NCBI RefSeq assembly: GCF_963924675.1
Contig: NC_089220.1
Location: 118,870,697 to 118,934,696 of the forward strand
DNA length: 64,000 bases
Direction: 5' to 3'
Origin: Phocoena phocoena
Lineage: Eukaryota; Chordata; Mammalia; Artiodactyla; Phocoenidae
Shown: piece after piece, positions 32,490 to 42,739 of the stretch
How positions within the stretch are numbered: position 1 is the stretch's first letter
How the letters are laid out: every line of letters starts with the position of its first letter
The notes under the pieces: generated by a model
Told to the model about the DNA's origin: nothing
The model's database searches: none
Seen by the model: only the letters and a program-made list of their open reading frames with translations
Position numbers and translations under genes: made by a program

Positions 32490-33260
32490 ACACTTGTTAG
32501 GATTCTAGGTGTGTCTGGGATCCTGTGGAGATGTCCAGGAAGTAGTTGGATGTGAGCCAGAAGTTTGAGAGAGAGAGAGAGAGAGAGCGAGCAGCTGTGC
32601 TAGAGACTCAGCTTTGAAAGTTACAAGCTGAAGAATGTGAATTTTGGTTATGGGGGTGGATGCAATTACCCAGTGGGTAGAATTAGTAGAGCTAAACTGG
32701 CCAAAGACAGAAAATGAAGAACCCCAACATCTAAGGACAAAGCAGAGAAAGAACAAGTTTTAAAAGACCTAGAATGGACAGCCAGAGGGGTAGGAAGAAA
32801 ATCCAGACAGTGTGATAGAGCAGAGGACACACAAGACTGTGTTTCAAGGGCGGGGAGTGGATGACGTTTTCAAATGCTGGACAGAGGACAGTGTAAGGAC
32901 CCTAGCAACACGGAGGCCGTTGATGACCTTGAGGAGAGCAGTTTCCACGGTGTGGATGGGGCTAAAGCTGGACTGCAGCAGGCTGAGGAATGAATGGGAG
33001 AGAGCAAAGGGGGCATGGCTAGTGCAGATGAGGCTTTTAAGAAGTTTGGCTGCAAAGAGGAAGAGAGAGATAGTGGCAGCTAACGGGGGCATGGAGTCAA
33101 GGGGGGATGTGAGAGACCTTGTGTGTGTGACGAGTCAGTGTGAGGATGCAACTGATGCAGCACAGTTCATGAGAAGGTGTGAGGGGAGAGGAATCAGAAC
33201 TCAGAGGTGAGGTTGGCCCTAGAAGGGAGGAAGCGAGGGACTGAGGGGTGGGGTGAAGCT
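32490..33260 (-). mobile_element. LINE L2-type ORF2 region, reverse
   Basis: Antisense of the LINE reverse-transcriptase region also seen at 63160-64000: 'tgtggagatgtccaggaagtagttgg', 'gttgatgaccttgaggagagcagtttccacgg', 'gcatggagtcaagggggg'. Broken frames. An interrupted (GA)n run lies inside at 32563-32590. Confidence 0.65.
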
Positions 33261-33459
33261 CATCTGTGACTGCTTCTACTTTCTTAGAGAAGGAGGAGAG
33301 GAGGTCATCTGCTGGGGGCAAGAGAAGGCTTGGGGGAAATGGAAACAATCTGAAATGGCCACCTGGGGACCAGGAGTGAAAGCTAACCAGGACCACAGAG
33401 AACTGTCAGGCAAAACTGAGAAGCAAGTTGAGACTGGAGGCCTTGAGTCTGGGAGGTGC

Positions 33460-33893
33460 TTTTATAGACTGAATGTTTGTGTCCTCCCCCCCCCACCCCC
33501 CCAGTTCGTATGTTGAAGCCCTAAGCACTGGACCCACCCCACCCTGACGTGATGGTATTTGGAGGTGGGGCTTCTGGGAGGTAATTAGGTTTAGATGAGG
33601 TCAGGGTGGGGCCTCTAATGACTAATGATGGGATTAGTGCCCTTATAAGAAGAGGAAGAGACCAGAGCTCACTCTTTCTCTCCACTCATGCACAATGAGG
33701 AATGGCCATGTGAGAACACAGCGAGAAAGCAGCTGTCTGCAGCCCAAAGAGAGAGCTCTCACCAGCCACTGACTCTGTTGGCACTTCAGTCTTGGACTTC
33801 ACACTTCCAGAACTGTGAGAAAATACATACCTGTTGTTTAAGCCACCCAGTCTGTGGTCCTTTGCTATGGCAGCCCCACCAGACCAAGACAGC
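33460..33893 (+). mobile_element. MaLR LTR (MLT1/MST type)
   Basis: 'tttatagactgaatgtttgtgtcc', 'tatgttgaagccctaagc', 'gtgatggtatttggaggtgggg', 'gtgcccttataagaagagg', 'gccatgtgagaacacagcgagaa' and 'gaactgtgagaaaatac' in LTR order, ending 'agaccaagacag'. A C run (33487-33503) has grown near its start. Confidence 0.9.
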
Positions 33894-34209
33894 ACCAATC
33901 TGCACAGTTGTCGGACTTTCCTACCTGAGCCCTCAGCAGTCTGTGTGTAGAAGCAAAGAGGGTAGACAACAGATAGCTCTGCAATTTAAGATCTGCTAGG
34001 CAGGTCCACGAGAAGGACAAAGCACTGTTAGGAAAGTCAAGGAGCTTGAGACAGATGAAACTCTTCCACCTGTGCCTAGGGGTTTACCTACATCTCAGTG
34101 ACTGCACGCCAAAAAGTTAAGGGCCTTTGACGGTATAGCCTAACAGCGGTATCATGTACAATGCATGCTAACCATAGTCACAACTGTGATGTTGTAAAGG
34201 GACAGGTGA

Positions 34210-34395
34210 CAAACGGAAGCCCAGTAGTGCCAGCCTGGATCAGGAGCCAGGGCTCTATTTTGTCTCTGTCACTGTGTGACCTTGGGCAAGTTCCTTCCAC
34301 TCTCTGGACTCTGCTATCCTATTAGAATATTTAGAATATATACTTTCTAAGGATTTTTCCAGCTCTAAAATTCTCAGATTCTGGGAAACTTAAAA
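34210..34395 (+). mobile_element. MIR SINE
   Basis: 'ggctctattttgtctctgtcactgtgtgaccttgggcaagttccttcc' and 'ttctcagattctgggaa'. Confidence 0.8.
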
Positions 34396-36525
34396 GCACT
34401 GAAATACCACTGAGCTCAAAAGAAGTAAATGGTGGGGTGGCTGGGCACTATCTTGCTGGGGTCCCTGAGGTCCCTTCATTTCCTACAGAAAAGATTCATT
34501 CCTATATATAACACTTCCCTTAGTAGGAAGAGGTGTATTTGACAAGACTTACACCAAAGCTTTTCGAAGACCTACCAGAACTGTAAATCGTGTTGTTTTG
34601 CATCATTTCAGAAAAGGCCAGGTTGGAAATTTGGGGAAAACCCCAGGAAATGCAGCAAAAGCCAAGAAGCTTGTGAAGAGAGGCTTTTTCCCCCCTTCAC
34701 AGTGTGCTTTTGTTCTGCTTCCTTGTCACCTGGCTTGTGTCCTGTGCCTGCTCTTCCTTCCTCCAGGAAGCCCTCTAGCTGCCAATGGAGCCCGCTGCCC
34801 GAGAACTCCAGCAGCGAAGCAAATCTCCTCACCCGGCTGCTTCCTATTTACCCAACAGGAGCAGCTTTCCAGGGCACACCTGGAGACTCAAACCAAATCA
34901 AGAGCCTCTCTGCCTTGCAGGCATCCCATTTGTATTCTCCCTGCTCAGAAGAAATCTTGCAAGGGCCTGATTCAGAAGCAAATGGAATGACAAAGCAGAG
35001 ACTCTGCCTTCTCCAGTTCAGGCTAAGGAGTGGTGCCCCCAAAGCCTGGACCACCTGTGGTGCGTATGCCTACAGGGTGCAGGTGTGGATAGGGTCTGGA
35101 ACTAGATCCTCCAAGGTCTTCCCGCTTCTTTCCTTGCCTTCCGACTATAAACTTGAAAAGAGCCTAAAGGTGGCGCTGGTGGGGCGGGAAATGAGTCCAT
35201 GAGAATGGCTGGGGCAGGATACCAGGCTGCACTACCAATTTTGACCTCCAGAGGGCAGTGGCACAGTAGCCAGGTGCTCAAGGAAGGCTTGACCGCCAAC
35301 ATCTCTGGCGGAGCCAAGGACCTGGAGACCTGGAGAAGCTGGTCGGATGGTGCTGCCCACGCTCAGAATGCTGCCACCCTCTGCCAGGCCACCCTGAACT
35401 ATTTCCAACCCGTTTGCCTACCCTTGTTTCCAATGCCTTGCTGACTCTAAGCACAGTACTTGGAAAAAATTATATTTTCAGAGAAAGCCACTGGAGTGAA
35501 GTTTTTGCAAAAGGTGTATGGTTTCACAATTGTTAGGCGATTTAACTTAGGAAGGCGGGGAGGCCCTTCAAAAACACTTACAGGGAATCCAAGCTCTGAA
35601 AATTTAATTGTAGCTAAGGCTTCTCACTTGCTTCTAAAATAACCTGGCAACCCTTCGTTTTTATATTCAAAGCTGTCAGCATGTTCCAAAATATTTAACG
35701 GTGGCATCTGAGGAAGGAGAGTGGCCCAGAACTGGCTCCCAAGCTCCTGGCCAATGTTTAAAAGTCTATATCTAAGAGCAACAGGGTGGGGCTGGGGAAA
35801 GTCTGACCTGCCCTGTGACCCCAGGACCTCTTCTTGCCCTTGTCCAGCCTTCAGCTTCCCCCACGTGAATGGAGGGTGTCACTGCTGTGTCTCCCCTGTC
35901 CAGATTGAACAAAGGCATCCAATCTGATTGACCAGTTAAGTAGGAGTAGGTAGGGGCCACTCCTTTGAACCAGGGGCCAGCATATGCTATTTGTTCTCAC
36001 TGGAAAAAGCAGCAGACCTTTTTAAGGTCTGCAAAGCTCCTGGCTGAATGGTGCTAAATTCCCTCCCACCCTTAGCATGTTACCGCACACATGCTTTCTT
36101 CCCCATCTCGTCCCTGGTGAAAGAAGACTTGATAAAAAGAAAGTATATTCTAAATCCATTCTTTATAGGCACTGAGACCTTGGGTGAGTCACACTAAATC
36201 CTGTTGGTCTCTTGATTCCCAGGTATCCAGATTGAGTACTGGATGGGCTATTATGCAGTGTGACAGCCTTTAATTTTATAATTCCCCGAGTTCCAAGCAA
36301 ATGTCGCTTAATAGGTTGTCTAGCAGCGACAGATACTTTCTGTGCCCACAGCCTTTTTCTGAGGAAACAATATCTGAGGAGAAGAGCCGGGGTGGCCTGA
36401 CGTGAACTTCTGGTCTCTTACTATTCAGCACCTCTCACCTCTGGGCTGCCTCGCTGTAGGTACCCATGGAAACCCAGGGAGTTATGCAAGAGACGTCTTA
36501 GCTACTCAACAGTACCAACACCTAC
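34396..36525. other. Single-copy intron upstream of the S1-proximal exons
   Basis: A/T-rich single-copy stretches at 35450-35720 and 36010-36330 show no recognisable repeat. Open frames at 34598-35202 have no known domain. Confidence 0.4.
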
Positions 36526-36714
36526 CCTTCTTTTTGGTAATCTTCATCCAGATTTGACAGGAGCTGCGAGCCCACCGTGGAGAGGTCAACCGCAGCCAGG
36601 GGCAAGTCCCGATAGGCAAAGTTCACCAGCTGCATGGGAGCAATGCTCTTGGTTTCTTCGTCTACTTGTTGGGAGATGATCTCAACTTCGGAAGTTCCTC
36701 CTTCTGTGGCAGGC
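36526..36714 (-). CDS. TMEM266: TMEM266 coding exon, 189 nt, cytoplasmic N-terminal region
   Basis: Minus-strand exon with acceptor CCCAACTCAG|G and donor AAGG|GTAGGT. It starts with the third base of a Gln codon and ends two bases into a Gly codon (phase 2 at both ends). The 62 full codons read through without a stop and include EGGTSEVEIISQQVDEETK, APMQLVNFAYRDLPLAAVDL and SQLLSNLDEDYQKE, which match human TMEM266 almost residue for residue. This acidic segment precedes the voltage-sensor domain and faces the cytosol. Differences from the remembered human sequence are mild (I/T, V/M, A/V, R/K), so the exon looks under purifying selection. The flanking intron is single-copy. Confidence 0.95.
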
Positions 36715-37829
36715 CTGAGTTGGGGATGGCAACAGGGCAGAGTCATCCCTCAAAAACAAAATGATTTTTCCATTCCCCAAGGCAAAGAGGGAGAATGCAC
36801 CAGAATCTGTGCTGGAGGAGGGCAGGGGAAGTGTGAGGTCACCATTCTTCCCCGCTGGCCAACCCAGGGACTGGACTGAGGTCCTACCAGCCGCATCTCC
36901 CTCACGAGCTGGGGAAAAGTGAAAGCATGCTCAGATTTTAAAATATGAGGTTTGGGGGGCAGAGTCCTTCATCAAAGGGAGGTAAAGACCCAGATGGAAA
37001 CTCTGCCAACCAGCAAAGCCAGGACTTAGACTTTTAGGCTTCTCAATAACTAGACTTTATGTTGGAGTAATACATTCTTTTAAATTGTCTTCCGTGTTTC
37101 TTTGTAAAGGTCCTCGGGAATGTTTCTACCATCTGTACCACAATAGAGAAGAGAGGTGTTTGTTCACAACTGGATGTACTGCTGGTGCTTGGGGAGCCGA
37201 CCTGGAGGCCTGTAGGGACCAAGTGAGCCTTGGGGCAGTGAGGACAGGAGGGGCCAGCTGTTCTGGGTGCCACTCCCTTCCTACTTAAACTGGTCCTACT
37301 ACAGCTCCCTTTATAAGGTTGACAGTAGGAAATGGGGGTCACTTGAACAAATGTCTGAGGGGTTTTGGGTCTCCTACTAGGTTACCATCAGGCTCACCTA
37401 GGGCACTGCAAGTAACCCACAACTCCATTGGCATTACAGGGCATCTCAACCAGAGGCAGGACTACCTCCCAACCCACCAGGGGTATTTGACAATTGGTGG
37501 AGGCATTTGTGGCTGTCACATTACCAAAGGAGGTCACTAACGACATAACTAAGAAAGGGGACATTACACATCCTGCAGTGTGTTCAGTAACTAAGAACTC
37601 TTCTTCCCAAACACCAACAGCTACACCGTGAGGAGGTGGTGGGCTGGATCATTTTCCTTTAACTTCCTGGGCTGCCATCTTTGGTTCCCCCAACACATCC
37701 TTGACCCTATTTCATCTGTAGAATCTGAGGGGCTGGGTCTTGTGCCTCTGGACAAACAGTGGAGAGGAGTAAAAATTAAACATTTGAGGGAACACTGAGA
37801 GCCCAGTTGTAATGCAGCCCAGTCTGCGA
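36715..37829. other. TMEM266 intron, nothing recognised
   Basis: Single-copy sequence between the start-codon exon and the 189-nt exon; no further exon is needed here because the two join in frame. Confidence 0.5.
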
Positions 37830-37965
37830 TAAACTGTTCAGGGGCTCTGGTGTCGATTCCAATGCTGACTTCTGCGGACCTCCTCTGGGGCCTCAGTTTC
37901 TCCAGCTGAAGCATGAAGAGGTGGAATAGAGGCTCTATTCTTTCTCTGTGATCTGACATGGATGT
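37830..37965 (+). mobile_element. MIR SINE
   Basis: 'tctggtgtcgattccaatgctgacttctgcgg', 'ggcctcagtttctccagctgaagcatgaagagg'. Confidence 0.6.
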
Positions 37966-38779
37966 GAGAAATATGGAGCAGGTGGGAGGGGCTCTGGAGT
38001 GATAAGTTCCTACACTTGGCTGGACAGTACTACATTCTAAATTTTTCCAACCACCATTGAAAGCTTACCAATAATACACAGTGGCAGTTATCCAGAAAGT
38101 TTGGAACTGAAACTGCCTACTTCTCTTTTGCTTGAATCATCCCAGATAATTGAGAAAAAAGTGGGATTTTTCCTTGAACACCACAGATTGGCTGCCTAAA
38201 TTACCTGAATTCACCAAGTAATTTCCAATGCCCCACTTCTCTTTTGTAGGCTTTATTTAAACCTTAGCTCTTTGCTACCTGTCAAGCACAGATAATAGTA
38301 CTCATCATGGTGTGGCATTTACAGAATGACTCAAGATCTTCAGACAGAACAGTCACAGGATGTGAAGCTTCTGTGTTTCTCAACAATTGAAATGAAAGTG
38401 TGGGTGTTCATGGGGGGAATCCTGGCTCTTCCAGATGTTTCCCAAAAAGTAGATGCTAGGTCGAATTTGTTCTTTTGGAAACTGTGGACTGCCAAACTGA
38501 ACAAGTAGAGCTTTCTGATCAATGAGATGTTCATGGAGGGCTGGGGTGAGTTTCTGAAACTAACAGGATGTGGCTCTGAGAAGCATGGAATAAGCTACTC
38601 CTGCCTTCCTGCCCTCTGTTCCCCTCTTGCCAATGATCATGGTGGCCCAGCACCATCTCTGGCCATGGATCATCTCAGCAGGAGGAGACAAGGCCTCCTT
38701 TAGGGGGAGTGAAGGTCTCACAGTTATAGCCTGAGTACTGGGACTACTCCCTGGTCTTGAATATGAAGAACAGTATGGT
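37966..38779. other. TMEM266 intron, nothing recognised
   Basis: No supported feature. Confidence 0.4.
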
Positions 38780-38960
38780 GGACAACACGTATCAGTGGCT
38801 CTGCTCTGCACCCCTCACTTTGCCACGTGACTTTGGAGCTTCCCATCAAAGGGAAGAGTATATTTCTCCACCCTTAATGCTGTGTTCAGTCATGAGACTT
38901 GTTTCGGCCAATCTGATATTAGCAATCCCACTGGATTAGCAATGGGATTACAATCCCAGT
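38780..38960. mobile_element. Old interspersed repeat, family not named
   Basis: 'tttgccacgtgactttggagcttcccatcaaaggg' and 'atgagacttgtttcggccaatctgat' have the feel of a common mammalian repeat. Confidence 0.4.
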
Positions 38961-39184
38961 TTTGGATTGCAGAATTCCTCTGCCTATTTGAACTAAAAGA
39001 TGAGATGACATGAATAAGGTAACTCTGAGAAAAAGTAGATTTTAACACATTAACGTCAGGCTCAAGGACAAAACCACCTGGAGCCCCTCCATCTCTACAG
39101 GGCTGGGGAAGGAGCTATTGGCTGTACCCCCAAACCTGTGTGCCAACTCAGTATCCACAGAGAGCCGATCCCAATGCTACTTAC

Positions 39185-39222
39185 TGCGGACTGGTCATGT
39201 TGAAAGATGCAACCAGAGCCAT
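39185..39222 (-). CDS. TMEM266: TMEM266 first coding exon (start codon, 12 codons + 2 nt)
   Basis: On the minus strand ATG is at 39222-39220 and the reading is M-A-L-V-A-S-F-N-M-T-S-P, followed by CA and a strong donor (CA|GTAAGTAG). The split CA|G codon is completed by the first base of the exon at 36714, giving Gln. The peptide is very close to the human TMEM266 N-terminus as I remember it (M-A-V-A-P-S-F-N-M-T-N-P-Q). The start context is poor at -3 (C) but has G at +4. The segment is too short to show as an open reading frame on its own; it was found by searching for the exon preceding the 189-nt exon. The N-terminus is cytoplasmic in this family, so the N-M-T sequon is probably not used. 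Confidence 0.88.
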
Positions 39223-39316
39223 GGGTTTTTTGGGTGTCTAGTGGGGCTCAGCTGTCTTGAAGCCTGATGTCAGCATGTCCAAGTGTGGGTTCTATAAGGC
39301 ATACAAATGTGGTGCC
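39223..39316 (-). other. TMEM266: TMEM266 5'UTR part of exon 2, with two upstream ORFs
   Basis: On the minus strand a good acceptor (T-rich tract ending TTTTCAG) lies just before 39316, which gives 94 nt of 5' untranslated sequence before the ATG. Two short overlapping upstream ORFs are visible: ATG at 39302 with a stop at 39270 (10 codons), and ATG at 39276 with a stop at 39238 (12 codons). The exon start is inferred from the acceptor; no transcript evidence is available here. The first exon and promoter must lie to the right. Confidence 0.6.
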
Positions 39317-39469
39317 CTGAAAACAAATAATTGAATAGTAGGAATTGATTACACTCAGATGTCAAACCAAAGTCCTCCTAAGCTCATCTAAAAATGGAAG
39401 CCCTTAGAACATTCTTCCATATGGACTTTCCTTCAAAGTAATAGTGAACAGATTCCTACCATTACCTAC

Positions 39470-39625
39470 AGCGGATAGCAATAGGCATAATTTTACTCTT
39501 TTTTAGAGATGAAAAAACAGGCCCAGAGTGATAAAGTAACTTTTCTGTGTCACAGAGAGATGACAGAGAGCCAGGTTGGACCACAGCTCTTTCTACTAAA
39601 TAGACAAGGAAAAACCAGGGTAACT
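39470..39625 (-). mobile_element. MIR SINE, reverse
   Basis: 'tagagatgaaaaaacaggcccagagtgataaagtaac', 'gtgtcacagagagatgacagagagccagg'. Confidence 0.7.
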
Positions 39626-39683
39626 TTATATTTCAGCTTTAGGAATCTCAAAAATCAGGTTTGTCTCAAAAATCTCGTTTTCC

Positions 39684-40046
39684 GGGCTTCCCTGGTGGCG
39701 CAGTGGTTAAGAATCCCCCTTCCAATGCAGGGGGCACGGGTTCGAGCCCTGGTCCGGGAAGATCCCACATGCCGCGGAGCAACGAAGCCCATGAGCCACA
39801 ACTACTGAGCCTGCACTCTAGAGCCTGCGAGCCACAACTACTGAGCCCACGCGCTGCATCTACCGAAGCCCGCGCGCTCTAGAGCCCGTGCTCCGCAACG
39901 AGAGAAGCCACCGCAATGAGAAGCCCACGTACTGCAATGAAGAGTAGCCCCCGCTTGCGGCAACTAGAGAAAGCCGCGCGCAGCTATGAAGACCCAACAC
40001 AGCCAAAGATAATAAATAAATAAAAATAAATAAATTAATTTTTTTA
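39684..40046 (+). mobile_element. CHR-1-type SINE (long form)
   Basis: Complete head, B box 'gggttcgagccctgg', long body and (AAAT)n tail. Flanked by 'aaaaatctcgttttcc' and 'aaaaatctcattttcc'. Confidence 0.95.
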
Positions 40047-40304
40047 AAAAATCTCATTTTCCCAGAAATTTCTTTCTCCTGAGATTTCCCTCTCCTCTGG
40101 TAGTTCTGTCTCTCCACTCTTCCAGGTGTTCCTCTCTTCTTCCCAATTGGGTCTCTCCAGGAGACAGGCAGCACACCCTAGAGCCAGCCTGCCTGTGGTC
40201 ATGAGTGAGGAGATAGATGGGCCCCTGGGCTGGACAGCTGGTGTCTGTCAAGTGGAGTAAAATGGAAGCTTTTTTCTCACCCAGACGCTTCAAGGACAAA
40301 GCTA

Positions 40305-41035
40305 GTGGCAGACGCTGAGCTCTGCTGAAGTAAAGAGATAAGATGACCACTCCTGAGGTCAAGGAAAAGTTCCCTGTCTGCGCATGCGCAGGAAGGCTCC
40401 TTGGGGGTCAAAAAGGGAGGGGGCGCCACCCCATAATAAGTATGGACATACCCCCACAGGCCTCTGCGGTGGGATCCATCCTAGCAAAAAGTTGTGCAAA
40501 AAGTTGGGGAGGGTCCCAGGGCCAGTCAGGTGTGAGAAAAGAAACAAGATAATTGGCCAAATGTAAACAAAGACCAGAAGGACTGCCCTATATAAGTGAT
40601 TTCAATCCCCTCTTTACTGCCTCCTCATTCAGGATGCCTGCACTCCTCTCTGGGTGTGTATTTCTGCCTTGCTTCTGACTTCGATAAATAAACTGTTTCT
40701 GGGCTTCCCTGGAGGCGCAGTGGTTGAGAGACCGCCTGCCGATGCAGGGGACACGGGTTCATGCCCCGGTCCGGGAGGATCCCACATGCTGCGGAGCGGC
40801 TGGGCCTGTGAGCCATGGCCGCTGAGCCTGCGCGTCCGGAGCCTGTGCTCCGCAACGGGAGAGGCCACAACAATGAGAGGCCCGCATACCGCAAAACAAA
40901 ACAAAACAAAACAAAAAAATAAATAAACTGTTTCTCTCTGTGCTCTCCCATGCCGTTGTGCTGTGCCTCTTATAATAAACTCTGTATCTGTTTTGCAGTT
41001 TTTGCCTCCTTGAAACATTTTTGCTTTCAAAGGAG
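40305..41035 (+). mobile_element. Solitary LTR of an ERV1-like element, split by a SINE
   Basis: Has LTR architecture: TATA box 'ctatataag' at 40588-40596, transcribed part 'ctgcctcctcattcaggatgcc', polyadenylation signals at 40687-40692 and, after the inserted SINE, 40974-40979, then 'ttttgcctccttgaaacatttttgc'. No gag, pol or env remnant was seen beside it. Ends are approximate because no flanking target duplication was recognised. Confidence 0.7.
40701..40918 (+). mobile_element. CHR SINE inside the LTR
   Basis: Short-form cetacean SINE with a (CAAAA)n-type tail. Perfect 17-bp duplication 'ataaataaactgtttct' on both sides. Confidence 0.96.
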
Positions 41036-41149
41036 GTAAGAACCAGGGAACTTTGCTTCTAGCCTCTAGCCCCTGGTGGACTAGCCGCTAGGTTCAATCC
41101 CTGGGCAGGGAAATAAGATCTGCTTCAAGATTGCTGTCCCAAAAATAGT
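41036..41149. other. Weak tRNA-like relic
   Basis: 'gtggactagccgctaggttcaatccctgggcagggaaataagatctgc' resembles the A box to B box part of a CHR-type SINE head, without the usual 5' end. Uncertain. Confidence 0.35.
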
Positions 41150-41295
41150 CAGAGGCTGGCTCCCACTCACTAGCCCTCTGTCCTCAGTTTGTCCACCTAT
41201 AAAATGGGAATAATAATAGAACTAAGTAAATGAGTTAATGCGTGTAGAACACCTAGAATAGTGCCTGGCATGTAGTGTTGGCTTTTATCGACATA
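41150..41295 (+). mobile_element. MIR SINE
   Basis: 'ctctgtcctcagtttgtccacctataaaatgggaataataatag', 'aatagtgcctggcatgtagtg'. Confidence 0.85.
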
Positions 41296-41756
41296 GTTAC
41301 TGTTTTATAAATTTAAATTGCACGATCTGTTGAAAGCATTTGGATGGCCGAGTGTAAGATTTCCTCTTAAAATCCAGACTAGGTAAATAGAGTATACTTT
41401 TCTATAAATGGATGCTGTGGTACCACCTAGAAGTCTTCTGGGAGACAGTAACAATCAGGCAGAATGTACAAAGACAAGGAGACAGACCCATGTTCTGGGT
41501 GATTTTGAACAAGTTACAAGGGAGGTTACTCCAAGGGGCGGTCCTTTTGTAAGTTATATTCTAATTGCAAACTGCTTTTCCTATAAGACATCAACCCAGG
41601 ATGAACACCCTCTCCCAATCCTGAAGCTCAGGAGGGACGAAGGGATAGAATTGTTACATCACGCAGAAGTAAAAGGTGCTCCTGGAGTAAGCAGTGATGG
41701 TAAATTTACAAAGTGGAGAAGTGTCTCTAACTTCTGTGTAATTAAGAAAAGTGAGA

Positions 41757-42053
41757 GGCTTCCCTGGTGGCGCAGTGGTTAAGAATCTGCCTGCCAATGC
41801 AGGGGACACGGGTTTGAGCCCTGGTCCGGGAAGATTCCACAGGCCGCGCGGCAACTAAGCCTGTGTGCCACAACTGCTGAGCCTGTGCTCTAGAACCCAT
41901 GCTCTGCAAGAAGAGAAGCCACCGCAGTGAGAAGCCCGCGCACCGCAATGAAGAGTAGCCCCTGCTCGCCACAACTAGAGAAAGCCCGCGTGCAGCAATG
42001 AAGACCCAACGCAGCCAAAAATATAAATAAATAAATAAATTTATTTAAAAAGA
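41757..42053 (+). mobile_element. CHR-1-type SINE
   Basis: Head and long body, slightly shortened in the middle. Flanked by 'aagaaaagtgagag' at 41743-41756 and again at 42055-42068. Confidence 0.93.
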
Positions 42054-42739
42054 AAAAGAAAAGTGAGAGCTCAAGTTAAAGGAAACTGAGGAAATCCTGG
42101 GAAAGTCTGAACTTTGAGCAACCGGAAATAAGAGAGATGGAGAGCTTTCTAAAATCATAAGGGCTTTAATACAGGGGACCACCGTTTTCACACCAGATGT
42201 TTCTGGGGCAAAAACAATAGCAACAACAACATGGAACCAAGAGGCAGGGATGACAGCAAAGAGAATTTGGACAGACATTTTATAGCCACACCTTGCCAGT
42301 GGTTTCACTTTACCTTATACTTTTGTAAAGAGGGTCTACATGTAAAAGCCAGAACTCTCCTATAGTATTTGTAGTATTAACTGCATAGTAAATTTATAAC
42401 GTTCTCCATTCCATAACACAGATTTAGTCAGTTTCAATCGTTTCTGTTCTCTCTACAAAGCCTCAAGCTAACCAACTCCTCCCACTGGTAGGAATGGTCG
42501 TGTGGACTGTCCATCCTCCACTAACAATGAAGTCGGGATGGAGGTGTCCACAAATAGGAGACCAGGTGAGCAATACTCCCTTCTGGAATGGTGCTTTAAC
42601 GAGCTGTAGTCCCAGGGTGGGCACTTTACACGCTCCACAAGGTATTAGCTCTGTGGAGAATATACTAGGAAGGTCTCTGCTTCCATGGACCTTCCAGTCC
42701 AGCTGGGCAGGCAAGTGTGAAAAATAAAAAAACTCCAAA
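42054..42739. other. Non-coding, nothing recognised
   Basis: No supported feature. Lies upstream (in gene orientation) of the TMEM266 start exon. Confidence 0.4.

Larger units (their letters stand above)
1..39316 (-). other. TMEM266: TMEM266 gene body, 3' end off-window
   Basis: Span of the minus-strand gene covered here, from the exon holding the start codon at the right to the window's left edge. Four exons were identified by coding match plus splice sites. Intron lengths are 2,470 nt (39184-36715) and 16,071 nt (36525-20455). A 2,926-nt gap (20405-17372) should hold one more exon, and the last intron runs past the left edge. TMEM266 encodes a protein with an HV1-like voltage-sensor domain and a long cytoplasmic C-terminus; from general knowledge it is a neuronal protein studied in cerebellum. 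Exons for S3, S4, the coiled coil and the tail were searched for on the minus strand below 17.3 kb and not seen, so they are inferred to lie beyond position 1. Confidence 0.85.

Noticed and set aside
33460..33893. Retroviral genes beside the MaLR LTR
   Set aside because: No gag- or pol-like reading was seen on either side; a solitary LTR.
41058..41110. Possible tRNA gene or retroviral primer-binding site
   Set aside because: B-box-like 'ggttcaatccc' is present, but there is no cloverleaf and no retroviral interior next to the LTR; most likely a SINE head relic.
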